Positions 1 to 7,843 are shown, counted from the stretch's first letter. The stretch: DNA of 11,203 nt from an uncultured Parabacteroides sp. (GCA_900552415.1 USAD01000066.1:1-11203), one strand, 5' to 3'. Numbers and translations: made by a program. The notes: generated by a model from the letters alone, not told the origin.

Positions 1-62
1 GTGTAATGGTAGCACAACAGATTCTGGTCCTGTTTGTCCAGGTTCGAATCCTGGTTGAACAA
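1..62 (+). tRNA. tRNA-Gln (anticodon CTG), 5' end cut by the window edge
   Basis: This is the 3' part of a glutamine tRNA; roughly the first nine or ten bases (5' acceptor strand) lie outside the window. The D arm is visible as GTG...CAC around TAATGGTA, and the T arm is CCAGG-TTCGAAT-CCTGG at 38-54. The anticodon loop reads TTCTGGT, giving anticodon CTG (glutamine codon CAG), flanked by ACAG/CTGT with an A-C mismatch at the pair closing the loop. The 3' acceptor strand is TTGAACA (55-61), followed by an A discriminator at 62. CCA is not encoded, which is common in Bacteroidota, so it would be added by the CCA-adding enzyme. The identity call rests on the anticodon loop, which matches the TTCTG(A/G)T loop usual for Gln(CTG) tRNAs. 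Confidence 0.9.
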
Positions 63-64
63 CG

Positions 65-107
65 AGCCGTCCGAAGAAGGGGGAAGCCTTTTCGGACGGC
101 TTTTTTT
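65..107 (+). terminator. Intrinsic terminator after the tRNA
   Basis: GCCGTCCGAA (66-75) pairs perfectly with TTCGGACGGC (91-100), ten base pairs that can be extended by A65-T101, around a purine-rich loop. Seven T residues follow (101-107). It lies three bases after the tRNA end, so it most likely ends the tRNA transcript and insulates dnaG from it. Confidence 0.92.
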
Positions 108-137
108 ATCTCCTGACCCAACGCCTGTGCGGGCGAG

Positions 138-219
138 TCCAGTACTTTCCGCAAAGTACTGGAGTTTCCTTCGGGAAGTACTGGAGTTTTTTTCGGAAAG
201 TACTGCAGTCCCTTACGGA
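138..219. repeat. Three tandem 22-bp repeats with an inverted partial copy
   Basis: Three consecutive 22-bp units run at 154-175, 176-197 and 198-219. Each begins AAGTACTG and carries a central AGT and a CGG near the end; the third is more diverged (CTGCAGTCCC instead of CTGGAGTTT). Immediately upstream, TCCAGTACTTT (138-148) is the exact reverse complement of AAAGTACTGGA (153-163), so the first unit can close an 11-bp perfect stem with a four-base CCGC loop. The array lies between the tRNA terminator and the dnaG promoter. No run of T follows the stem, so it does not look like a terminator. I did not see the unit elsewhere in the window. It may be a dispersed intergenic repeat family; function unknown. 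Confidence 0.8.
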
Positions 220-257
220 CGTGACTGGCGACAAGTACGTATGTGTTGGGACAGATG

Positions 258-287
258 TTGGGTTTCGCGAATAAAAACGTAAATTCG
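258..287 (+). promoter_or_regulatory. Probable dnaG promoter overlapped by a 7-bp inverted repeat
   Basis: TTG at 258-260 and TAAATTCG at 280-287 are 19 bp apart. This fits the Bacteroidota pattern of a -33 TTG and a -7 TAnnTTTG, with one mismatch in the -7 box. Transcription would start shortly after 290, which places the first available dnaG start at ATG 319. CGCGAAT (266-272) and ATTCGCG (283-289) form a perfect inverted repeat with a 10-bp spacer that covers the -7 box and could be an operator. This is a motif match only. Confidence 0.45.
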
Positions 288-318
288 CGTGACTTTATGG
301 AATGAAAGGAATCCAGGC

Positions 319-2337
319 ATGATAGACCAAGCGACCATCGATCGAATCATCAGCGCCGCCAATATTGTCGACGTTGTTTCCGAGTTTGTCACCCTGCGCA
401 AGCGGGGCGTCAACTACGTCGGTCTTTGTCCTTTTCATGCGGATAAGTCGCCCTCCTTTTATGTTTCGCCGGCCAAGAATATCTGTAAGTGTTTTGCCTG
501 TGGCGAGGGTGGAACGGCTGTTCATTTCATTATGAAGCATGAGCAAATCGGCTATCTTGACGCCCTGCGTTATCTTGCCAAGAAATATGGGATCGAGATC
601 CAGGAACGTGAGCTGACCGAGCGGGAGAAACAGTTTCGTGACGACCGCGAGAGCATGTTCATTGTCAATCAATGGGCGCAACAATATTTTACCCGAAATT
701 TATTTGAGAACCTCGATGGGCGATTGGTGGGTCTGCGCTATTTTATAGAGCGTGGCTTGCGTGAGGAGACGATCCGCAAGTTCCAGTTGGGATATGCGCT
801 CGATCAGCGTGATGCCCTGGCCAAGGCTGCCCAGTTGGCGGGATACCAGCGGAAATACCTGGAGAAGACAGGCCTTGTTATTGCCGACGAGGATGGTAAG
901 AGGACTTACGACCGTTTCCGTGGCCGGGTGATCTTTCCGGTGCATTCGTTGAGTGGCAAGGTGGTGGCTTTCGGCGGGCGTATCCTGAAGAAGGCGGAGA
1001 AGACGGCGAAATACGTGAACTCGCCCGAGAGCGAGATCTATCATAAGAGCGATGAGCTTTATGGCCTTTTCCAGGCGAAGCAGACAATCGTCCGTAAGGA
1101 CCATTGTTTCCTGGTCGAGGGTTATATGGACGTGATCGGCATGCATCAGGCCGGCATCGAGAATGTGGTCGCCTCGTCGGGTACGGCGTTGACTCGAGGG
1201 CAAATCCGGCTGATCCGTCGTTTTACCAACAATATTACTATCCTTTATGATGGTGATGCCGCCGGTATCAAGGCGGCGATCCGTGGAATCGATATGTTCC
1301 TCGAGGAGGAGATGAACGTCAAGGTGGTGCTCTTGCCCGATGGTGAGGATCCCGACTCTTTTGCCCGTTCGAGGAGCGCCAGCGAGTTCGGTGAGTTTAT
1401 CGCCGGGCATGAGACCGACTTCATCCGTTTCAAGACCCAACTCCTGTTGAAGGAGGTCGGCGACGATCCGGTCAAGCGAGCTGAGCTGATCTCAGACATG
1501 GTTCGTACGATCGCCCTTATTCCGAATAATATCTCTCGGGCGGTCTATATCCGTGAGTGCGCCGCCATGATGGCCATCGACGAGCAAGTATTGATCAATG
1601 AGGTGAATAAGATCCGGCTTGGGAAAGTGACCGCCGCCTCTCCACAAACGCCATCCGTTACGCCTGTCGCGACAGGCGACGGGACGAAAAGAGAAGAGGA
1701 GGGACCTGAGGCCAATGTGGAGGCCGGTTCGGCAGGCGATTCGACCGCGACGACGAAAGCTCCCGTGGCGCCTTCGCCTTATCGTCCTTTTGAGATTGCC
1801 CTCTTGCGCTATGTCGTGCGTTATGGTGAGCGTGTCCTGTTCGATTATTTTGATGAGGAGCGGCAGGAGCAGGTGACGATGCGGGTGGCGGCCTATATCC
1901 GTTTCGATCTTGAGCGCGATGATCTTACTTTCTATACGCCCCAGTTCAAGCAAATGCTCGATGAGGCGGCCGACCGTTGCGATGAGCCGGGCTTTGTTGC
2001 CCAACGCTATTTTCTGGCCCATCCCGACCCGTTGATCAGCCAGGCTGCCGCCAGCCTTATTTCTGAGAAATACCAGTTGAGTAAGTACCATTCCAAATAT
2101 CGGGAGCTGGAGCAGGAGGAAGACAAGCTTGATCTTTTGGTTCCACGAGACATCTATGCCTTTAAGGAGGCTTATATCCTTCATCAGATCAAGGAGCTGC
2201 AATCGCAAATCAAGACGGCGCAGGCCGCTGGTGATATGGAGGGCGTGATGACGTTGATGGCCCGTATCGCCAAGCTTAACGAGATCAAGAGCGTGCTTTG
2301 CAAGGAGCTGGGTGAGCGGATTGTCTTGCGGATGTAA
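319..2337 (+). CDS. dnaG: DNA primase DnaG
   Basis: This primase synthesises the RNA primers that start leading-strand and Okazaki-fragment synthesis, working with the replicative helicase at the fork. The 672-aa product has the bacterial primase order. The N-terminal CHC2 zinc finger has C37-x2-H40 and C58-x2-C61. The catalytic core includes a TOPRIM domain with EGYMD at 267-271, DGDAAG at 311-316 and DGEDPD at 341-346. A low-complexity Ala/Thr/Pro/Glu linker (about 435-487) leads to a C-terminal helicase-interaction region. The ATG at 319 is chosen over an in-frame GTG at 289: GAAAGGA (304-310) sits eight bases upstream, MIDQATIDRI is the usual family start, and the proposed promoter overlaps 289. 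The linker encodes an 18-bp DNA palindrome at 1661-1678. No terminator is evident in the 118 bp downstream. Confidence 0.97.
   Translation: MIDQATIDRIISAANIVDVVSEFVTLRKRGVNYVGLCPFHADKSPSFYVSPAKNICKCFACGEGGTAVHFIMKHEQIGYLDALRYLAKKYGIEIQERELTEREKQFRDDRESMFIVNQWAQQYFTRNLFENLDGRLVGLRYFIERGLREETIRKFQLGYALDQRDALAKAAQLAGYQRKYLEKTGLVIADEDGKRTYDRFRGRVIFPVHSLSGKVVAFGGRILKKAEKTAKYVNSPESEIYHKSDELYGLFQAKQTIVRKDHCFLVEGYMDVIGMHQAGIENVVASSGTALTRGQIRLIRRFTNNITILYDGDAAGIKAAIRGIDMFLEEEMNVKVVLLPDGEDPDSFARSRSASEFGEFIAGHETDFIRFKTQLLLKEVGDDPVKRAELISDMVRTIALIPNNISRAVYIRECAAMMAIDEQVLINEVNKIRLGKVTAASPQTPSVTPVATGDGTKREEEGPEANVEAGSAGDSTATTKAPVAPSPYRPFEIALLRYVVRYGERVLFDYFDEERQEQVTMRVAAYIRFDLERDDLTFYTPQFKQMLDEAADRCDEPGFVAQRYFLAHPDPLISQAAASLISEKYQLSKYHSKYRELEQEEDKLDLLVPRDIYAFKEAYILHQIKELQSQIKTAQAAGDMEGVMTLMARIAKLNEIKSVLCKELGERIVLRM
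1661..1678. repeat. 18-bp perfect palindrome inside the dnaG linker
   Basis: CGCCTGTCG (1661-1669) is followed directly by its exact reverse complement CGACAGGCG (1670-1678). Outside a two-base interruption on the left (TA at 1659-1660), CCGT (1655-1658) can also pair with ACGG (1679-1682), so the mRNA could form a GC-rich hairpin. It encodes TPVATGD at residues 448-454, in the variable linker of the primase. It may be chance in GC-rich low-complexity DNA or a remnant of a palindromic element tolerated in the linker. Confidence 0.75.
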
Positions 2338-2399
2338 GTCCGGAACGGTAGTCCGTAGGAAACAGCGTGTTTATTGTCACGGTTTTGGGTCGTCTGGAG

Positions 2400-2430
2400 G
2401 TTTCCCATATCAGATATTCTTTTATCTTTG
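2400..2430 (+). promoter_or_regulatory. Probable promoter of the pspC-uvrB-DUF1460 group
   Basis: TATCTTTG at 2423-2430 matches the Bacteroidota -7 consensus TAnnTTTG exactly. The -33 region is weak: GTTTCC around 2400 lies about 19 bp upstream. The box ends 25 bp before the ATG of the PspC-domain gene, leaving a short 5' leader. This suggests the group has its own promoter rather than relying only on read-through from dnaG. Confidence 0.6.
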
Positions 2431-2455
2431 TAAGGAATTCTAAAGAATATGCCTT

Positions 2456-2659
2456 ATGGAAAATGAGAAGAAACGACTGACACGCTCGGACAACAAGATG
2501 ATTGGCGGCGTGTGCGCTGGAATCGCGGATTATTTGAACCTGGATCCGACCGTCGTGCGGGTGCTTTATGTCCTGATGATTTTCTTCGCCGGCTTCGGTA
2601 TCCTGCTCTATTTCATCCTTTGGTTGGTGATGCCTAAAAAGGAGAGTCTCAGGCCATGA
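2456..2659 (+). CDS. Small PspC-domain inner-membrane protein
   Basis: This 67-aa protein consists almost entirely of a PspC domain. The family is named for the E. coli phage-shock protein that senses membrane stress together with PspB. The N-terminal region carries the conserved LTRSDNKMIGGVCAGIADYL stretch (residues 8-27) and DPTVVR. A hydrophobic helix at about residues 36-59 (VLYVLMIFFAGFGILLYF) is followed by the typical MPKK end. No PspA, PspB or PspF homologue is in the window, so a full Psp response cannot be assumed; stand-alone short PspC proteins are common in Bacteroidota. Only a weak ribosome-binding sequence (AAAGAA) lies before the ATG. Its TGA stop overlaps the uvrB start as ATGA, indicating translational coupling. 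No gene symbol is assigned because the role may differ from E. coli pspC. Confidence 0.9.
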   Translation: MENEKKRLTRSDNKMIGGVCAGIADYLNLDPTVVRVLYVLMIFFAGFGILLYFILWLVMPKKESLRP

Positions 2660-4677
2660 GTTTCGAGATCTCTTCCTCATTTAGCCCGACGGGCGACCAG
2701 CCCGAGGCGATCGCCGCGCTTGCGGAGGGCATCCGTTCGGGTGTCCCGTTTCAGACATTGCTGGGCGTGACGGGCTCGGGTAAGACCTTTACCATCGCGA
2801 ACGTGATCAAGGAGGTGCAACGGCCCACGTTGATCCTGAGCCATAACAAGACGCTGGCCGCCCAGCTCTATAGCGAGTTCAAGGCTTTTTTCCCGAATAA
2901 CGCTGTCGAGTATTTCGTCTCCTACTACGACTATTACCAGCCGGAGGCCTATATCCCCTCGACCGATACCTATATCGAGAAGGACTTGGCGATCAATGAG
3001 GAGATCGACAAGCTGCGTCTTCGGGCGACCGCCTCGTTGCTTTCAGGGCGGCGGGACGTGATTGTCGTGTCGTCGGTCTCTTGTCTGTATGGTATGGCGG
3101 ATCCTCGGGCTTTCGCCGAGAAGGTGATTCATCTCAAGCGGGGCGACAGGCTCGACCGTGACCTGCTCTTGCGTCGTCTGGTCGACTCGCTTTACATTAA
3201 TAATAAACTGGAATTCCGAAGCGGATGCTTCCGGGCGAATGGGGATACGGTAGATATCTTCCCGGCGATCGAGACCTTCGATGGCATGGCTTATCGGGTC
3301 GAGTTTTGGGACGATGAGATCGACCGGATCTCGTCATTCGATCCGCAGACCGGCCAGGAATATGATGAGCAGGAAGAATTGAATATCTATCCGACCAACC
3401 TCTTCGTTACCACGCAGGAACGGATAAACCAGGCGATCAGCCAGATTGATGTCGATCTGGGTACGCAAGTCAATTTCCTGAAAGAGATAGGCAAGTCTTT
3501 CGAGGCGAAGCGGCTCTATGAACGGGTGACGTTCGATCTGGAGATGATCCGTGAGCTGGGGCATTGTGCCGGTATCGAGAACTATTCCCGCTATTTCGAT
3601 GGACGGGCGGCGGGTGAGCGTCCGTTCTGTCTGTTAGACTATTTCCCGAAGGATTTTCTTTTGGTAGTTGACGAGAGCCATGTGACGATCCCGCAGATCC
3701 GGGCGATGTATGGTGGCGATTATGCCCGTAAGAAGAATTTGGTGGAATATGGTTTCCGTTTGCCCGCGGCGATCGATAACCGTCCGCTTACCTTCGATGA
3801 GTTCGAGTCGCTTACTCCGTTAGCCATCTATGTCAGCGCGACGCCGGCCGATTATGAGTTGACCAAGAGCGAGGGTGTGGTGGTGGAGCAGGTGATCCGG
3901 CCGACCGGCTTGCTTGATCCATTGATCGAGGTGCGTCCGTCGTTGAATCAGATCGACGACCTGATGGAGGAGATTACCGCCCGGGCCGCTCGCGACGAGC
4001 GGGTGTTGGTCACGACGCTGACCAAGCGAATGGCCGAGGAGCTGACCGCTTACCTGGGGCGTATGGGCGTGCGATGCAATTATATCCATAGCGATGTCGA
4101 TACGTTGGAGCGGGTACAGATCATGGAGGATCTGCGGAAAGGGTTATTCGACGTATTGATTGGCGTTAACCTTTTACGTGAGGGATTGGATTTGCCGGAG
4201 GTTTCGTTGGTGGCTATTCTCGATGCCGATAAGGAGGGCTTCCTCCGTTCTCACCGCTCCTTGACGCAGACCGCTGGACGTGCGGCCCGTAATGTCAATG
4301 GCAAGGTGATCTTCTATGCTGATAAGATCACCGACAGCATGCGGCAGACGATGGACGAGACGAACCGCCGCAGGGAGAAGCAGATGGCTTACAACGAGGC
4401 GCATGGCATTACGCCGCGACAGGTGATGAAGAACGCTGTTTCCGCTTTGGCCGGCAAGCCCGCCGAGACGGAGCCTTACGCTTATGTGGAGCCGAAGCTC
4501 GACGTGGCGGCCGATCCGGTTGTCCGTTATATGGACCGGTCGCAGCTGTCCAAGAATATCGAGCAGGTACGCAAGCGGATGACGGAAGCGGCCAAGCGGC
4601 TTGACTTCATTGAGGCAGCGCAGTTGCGTGATGAGTTGATCAAATTGGAAGACCTTTTGAAATCTAAAAACGAGTAA
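2656..4677 (+). CDS. uvrB: UvrABC excinuclease subunit UvrB
   Basis: UvrB is the damage-verifying helicase-like subunit of nucleotide excision repair: UvrA loads it at lesions, and it then recruits UvrC for the dual incision. The 673-aa product equals the E. coli length. Motifs appear in order: Walker A GVTGSGKT at 37-44; the tyrosine-rich beta-hairpin that inserts between the DNA strands at about 86-110 (YFVSYYDYYQPEAYIPSTDT); the Walker B-type DESH at 339-342; helicase motif VI QTAGRAAR at 538-545; and a C-terminal UVR domain at about 630-673 that binds UvrC. The ATG overlaps the upstream stop, and a good ribosome-binding sequence (AAAAAGGAGA, 2636-2645) precedes it. I see no sign of damage. 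I see no SOS-type operator, and none would be expected from E. coli rules in this phylum. Confidence 0.98.
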   Translation: MSFEISSSFSPTGDQPEAIAALAEGIRSGVPFQTLLGVTGSGKTFTIANVIKEVQRPTLILSHNKTLAAQLYSEFKAFFPNNAVEYFVSYYDYYQPEAYIPSTDTYIEKDLAINEEIDKLRLRATASLLSGRRDVIVVSSVSCLYGMADPRAFAEKVIHLKRGDRLDRDLLLRRLVDSLYINNKLEFRSGCFRANGDTVDIFPAIETFDGMAYRVEFWDDEIDRISSFDPQTGQEYDEQEELNIYPTNLFVTTQERINQAISQIDVDLGTQVNFLKEIGKSFEAKRLYERVTFDLEMIRELGHCAGIENYSRYFDGRAAGERPFCLLDYFPKDFLLVVDESHVTIPQIRAMYGGDYARKKNLVEYGFRLPAAIDNRPLTFDEFESLTPLAIYVSATPADYELTKSEGVVVEQVIRPTGLLDPLIEVRPSLNQIDDLMEEITARAARDERVLVTTLTKRMAEELTAYLGRMGVRCNYIHSDVDTLERVQIMEDLRKGLFDVLIGVNLLREGLDLPEVSLVAILDADKEGFLRSHRSLTQTAGRAARNVNGKVIFYADKITDSMRQTMDETNRRREKQMAYNEAHGITPRQVMKNAVSALAGKPAETEPYAYVEPKLDVAADPVVRYMDRSQLSKNIEQVRKRMTEAAKRLDFIEAAQLRDELIKLEDLLKSKNE

Positions 4678-4681
4678 CAAG

Positions 4682-5557
4682 ATGAGAAAACTTCGTATCG
4701 GATGGCTCCTCGCCGTGGGCTGTCTGTTGGCTTTGGTGGCGACTGCCCATGCGCAGTCGTCGGAACGGCGTTACAGTGAGCCGGAAGACCGGCGGTTGTT
4801 TGAGGAATATATGGCCTCGATAAAACAGGAGGCTTCCGCGTTGCCGATGGGTGAGCTGATGACACGGACCGCCCTTCTTTTCCTGGATAAGCCTTACGTC
4901 GCCTCGACATTGGAAAAGGAACCGGAAGGCTTGGTTGTCAATCTTCGGGAACTGGATTGCACGACCTTCATGGAGACGACGTTGGCCCTGTGCCGCACGG
5001 CAAGATTGGACGAGCCCACGTTCGATGCCTTTTGCGACCAGTTGCGACTGATTCGTTACCGTGAGGGCGAGATCCACGATTATGCCGACCGATTGCATTA
5101 TATGACCGATTGGCTCTATGTGAACCAACAGAAAGGGATTGTGGAAGATGTGAATCAGGCGGTAGGCGGAGAGCCTTTGCCTTTGGCACTCAACTTTATC
5201 TCTACCCATCCGGACAGTTATAAGCAATTGAAAGGGCAGCCGGAGCTGACGGCCAGGATCGCCGCACAGGAGCAGGCGATTAGCGCACGGAGCTATTATT
5301 ATTTGCCGAAAGAGAAGATCGAGAGTTGCGCTGGGCGTATCCAGGAGGGCGATATCGTCTGTTTTGTCACTTCGATCAAGGGGCTCGACGTGACGCATGT
5401 GGGCATTACCCATTGGCGTGACGGGCAATTGACCTTCATCCATGCCTCGATGTCCGCGAAGAAGGTGATTGTCAATCCGGAATCGTTGGCCGATTACGCG
5501 AAGGCGATCAAGAGTTGCCGGGGAATATTGGTGATCCGTCCCAGCTTACTGGAATAA
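4682..5557 (+). CDS. Secreted DUF1460 (N-acetylmuramoyl-L-alanine amidase-like) protein
   Basis: The 291-aa protein has a Sec signal peptide: basic MRKLRIGW, a hydrophobic core at about 7-20, and a likely cleavage after AHA at residue 24. It is therefore probably periplasmic. The mature part resembles DUF1460, a papain/NlpC-P60-like fold family whose characterised or modelled members are peptidoglycan amidases. The candidate nucleophile is C93 in LDCTTF, and the candidate histidine is H239 in DVTHVGI, followed by H254 in FIHASM. These fit the family's Cys/His arrangement but have not been shown here to be catalytic. It starts 4 bp after the uvrB stop with no clear ribosome-binding site, so it is probably co-transcribed with uvrB. 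Its last 12 bp overlap the end of the convergent gene on the other strand. Cell-wall remodelling or muropeptide cleavage is inferred. Confidence 0.88.
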   Translation: MRKLRIGWLLAVGCLLALVATAHAQSSERRYSEPEDRRLFEEYMASIKQEASALPMGELMTRTALLFLDKPYVASTLEKEPEGLVVNLRELDCTTFMETTLALCRTARLDEPTFDAFCDQLRLIRYREGEIHDYADRLHYMTDWLYVNQQKGIVEDVNQAVGGEPLPLALNFISTHPDSYKQLKGQPELTARIAAQEQAISARSYYYLPKEKIESCAGRIQEGDIVCFVTSIKGLDVTHVGITHWRDGQLTFIHASMSAKKVIVNPESLADYAKAIKSCRGILVIRPSLLE

Positions 5558-7756
5558 CTCGAACGCGAATTTCAGGCCGAAGCCGTCGTATTTCCAACGG
5601 TCGAATCCGGCGAAGAAACCGATGTTGAAAAGATTGTTGCCGATGCCATAGCCGATCTCCGTATAGCTGGGCAAGGCCGGAGTCCAGAGTTGGCTCAGGT
5701 AAAAACGCTCGGTGATGATGTAGCGTGAGGCGATTTGCAGGTATTTGGGCGACCGGGCGAGGAACTTGAAGAGCACGAACGGGCTCTCGTACATCAGGTG
5801 CGCTTGCATGTATTTGTCGGAGGCGTTGAACCATTCGCCACTCAGTAGGTTGAATACGCCACCGATCTGGTCGTTCCAGCTCTCCGGGAAGTTACGGCGG
5901 GTGAAGTAGTAGAACTCGGCGAAATAGGTGGACTTTTGTTGCGCGTAGAAGCCTCCGCTCAGGTGATAGTTCAGCCGCCGGCTGAGTCCGAGGTTGATGC
6001 TTTGGTGCATATCCGCCTCGACACGACAATAGTTACCCGTACTGCCCAATACGCCGGGGATCGCCTTCGCCACGTTGAGCGAAAAGGTGGGGAAATAGGA
6101 GTAGAGATACTCTTTCCTGTGACCATCCATCCGGTAATATTGTCTGGGCGTGTAGATAAAGCCGATCGAGGGAACGAAATCATGATAATTACTGAAGGCC
6201 AGATCCTCCAACTGCCCGCCGGGTGGGATGATGTTGTCTTTGGGCCGTACGGGCGTACGTTGGTGATAAGTGAGTCGGGTATCCAGCTCGAAGCCATTGA
6301 ACAGCTCGATGGAGTTTCTCAATTCCGCGTAATAGTGGTGGAAATAGTCCAGGTCGAGATCATCAAAATTGATCGTAGCCTGATGCTCCTCCAGGATCTC
6401 TTGAATCTGGTTCGTGATCTTGGAGGAATAGGTCTGGTTGTCGTTGCCGAGCGACAAGCCCAGCTGACCCCGTCTTTCCGGCAAATATTCCCAAAGGGCG
6501 TTCAGGTGGACAAAGATCTCTTTCCGCTTGAAGACAAAACCGATGTCCGGATTGAAACGGAGCTGACGGTCGCGTGGGAAAGTCTTGCTGATGCGGAATT
6601 CCTGTTTATAGGTGATGCCATTCCTGTGCGAGTAACCCAGCTGGAAAGGGTTGAGCAAGCCCGAGTATTTGATTCGGGTGGCGTTCAGGTCCCAGTTCCA
6701 TGAGCCGGTCAGTCGTTGGGCCATCTCGTTGGAGCGTTTCAGGAATTGGTTGGATAGGGTATCTATGGCGGCGATGGCGGCCGAATCAATCGGCTCGACT
6801 TGCGAGAGCGCGATCTCCTCGTCCGTCAGAGGCAGGTCACGTTTTTCAGCCCAATAGGCGGAATCTCTCAGCAGGTGCTCGTTGTCGCGCTCGATCTTGA
6901 AATAATTGGTCAGGTCGAGCGGACGCCTTTTCTTGGCGCTCACGATTTCCTGGAGTTTTATGTGATCGTATTTGAAGGCCACGTGATACTGGCTGACGAC
7001 GGCGTTGCCGAGCAGTTTGTATCTCAGGAAGATGTCCGAGCTTTCCGGCAGGAAGAAGTGATAAGTCTTATCCCTGAAGTTGAGCACGACGTTGAACTCC
7101 GCGAACGAGTAACGCCCGTTCATGTCGATCTTGCAGATAAGCCAGCTCTTGTCGAGTACGTGGAGTGTTCCGCAGACCAATTTGGGACTCCATTGCTTGG
7201 GGTAAAAATTGATGACGTGTGCCTTGTGCCCGTCGATCATCTCCGTTCGTGCCAGCTCGAAACGATAGTGCCGGAACGCGTTCTTGGCCGTCGGCATGAA
7301 GATCGCCTCGTCGTAGGCGGTTTGGGAATAGACGTTGATATTGAGGAAGGTGAGCGCCTCCAACTGTTTCTTTTGGTTCGGGATCGTATTGGCGTTGACC
7401 GCTTTCACGGTGTGGACGAAGTTGTTGGGGGCGTTGTATCGGGAGTTCGTCACCAATTCGAAAAACTGGTCGTCATGTTTCCAGTCGAGCGGGAAGAGAT
7501 GATTGGCGAAACGGATCAGGAAATTCTTCTTCAGGATCTCGGTGCGTCCCTTCAGGTAGATCTCGGCGCCATATTCCTGGATGACATCCTCATAAATATC
7601 CGCCTTCTCGATTACCTGTCGCATGATCGCTTCCGCCGCCTGCTCCTTGACCGTCGCGACACTCTCGCCGGTTTTCTCGTTGGCGTAAATCCCGGAAAGG
7701 GGAAACGTCAGGATAAGGAGGCTTACGATCAACTTGAGCGGCATCATCTTAGGCAT
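5546..7756 (-). CDS. DUF5686-family outer-membrane beta-barrel protein
   Basis: The 736-aa product begins with a signal peptide (hydrophobic residues 8-20, probable cleavage near A25). It then has the DUF5686-type N-terminal region with YLKGR at 67-71, IRKKNFL-like spacing (EILKKNFLIRF, 73-83) and a conserved YWAEKRDLPLTDEE segment at 301-314. From about residue 368 to the end it shows alternating aromatic and polar strands ending in FAFELFQ, consistent with an outer-membrane barrel. Many relatives carry an N-terminal carboxypeptidase-regulatory-like domain; this one goes directly from signal peptide to DUF5686. Function is unknown for the family. The longest start (CAT at 7754-7756) lies only 7 bp from a consensus -7 box, so ATGs at residues 4 or 5 (7747 or 7744) may be the true start. 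Its 3' end overlaps the DUF1460 gene. Confidence 0.85.
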   Translation of the reverse strand: MPKMMPLKLIVSLLILTFPLSGIYANEKTGESVATVKEQAAEAIMRQVIEKADIYEDVIQEYGAEIYLKGRTEILKKNFLIRFANHLFPLDWKHDDQFFELVTNSRYNAPNNFVHTVKAVNANTIPNQKKQLEALTFLNINVYSQTAYDEAIFMPTAKNAFRHYRFELARTEMIDGHKAHVINFYPKQWSPKLVCGTLHVLDKSWLICKIDMNGRYSFAEFNVVLNFRDKTYHFFLPESSDIFLRYKLLGNAVVSQYHVAFKYDHIKLQEIVSAKKRRPLDLTNYFKIERDNEHLLRDSAYWAEKRDLPLTDEEIALSQVEPIDSAAIAAIDTLSNQFLKRSNEMAQRLTGSWNWDLNATRIKYSGLLNPFQLGYSHRNGITYKQEFRISKTFPRDRQLRFNPDIGFVFKRKEIFVHLNALWEYLPERRGQLGLSLGNDNQTYSSKITNQIQEILEEHQATINFDDLDLDYFHHYYAELRNSIELFNGFELDTRLTYHQRTPVRPKDNIIPPGGQLEDLAFSNYHDFVPSIGFIYTPRQYYRMDGHRKEYLYSYFPTFSLNVAKAIPGVLGSTGNYCRVEADMHQSINLGLSRRLNYHLSGGFYAQQKSTYFAEFYYFTRRNFPESWNDQIGGVFNLLSGEWFNASDKYMQAHLMYESPFVLFKFLARSPKYLQIASRYIITERFYLSQLWTPALPSYTEIGYGIGNNLFNIGFFAGFDRWKYDGFGLKFAFELFQ

Positions 7757-7763
7757 TTTGTGA

Positions 7764-7771
7764 CAAACTTA
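7764..7771 (-). promoter_or_regulatory. -7 box for the DUF5686 gene
   Basis: On the minus strand this reads TAAGTTTG, an exact match to the Bacteroidota -7 consensus TAnnTTTG. It lies 7 bp before the first possible ATG, so the transcript would be leaderless or have a very short leader. The -33 element is not clear. A GTGAATAAA sequence at 7772-7780 (plus strand) adjoins the box. Confidence 0.55.
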
Positions 7772-7843
7772 GTGAATAAATATGGTTTTTCCATTGAAAA
7801 TAACGATTTCGTCTATTTTAGGGTAAATAAAATACAGATTGTT

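Noticed and set aside
34..282. 82-aa open frame on the plus strand across the tRNA end, terminator and tandem repeat
   Set aside because: It overlaps the tRNA T arm and a strong terminator and contains the 22-bp repeats; the composition is not protein-like and no family is recognisable.
2360..2385. Possible dnaG terminator hairpin (AAAC-AG-CGTG with CACG-GTTT)
   Set aside because: Only two 4-bp arms interrupted by a two-base bulge, and no proper T run follows; too weak to call.
5936..6703. 255-aa open frame on the plus strand
   Set aside because: Antisense to the DUF5686 barrel region; no start signals and no recognisable domain.
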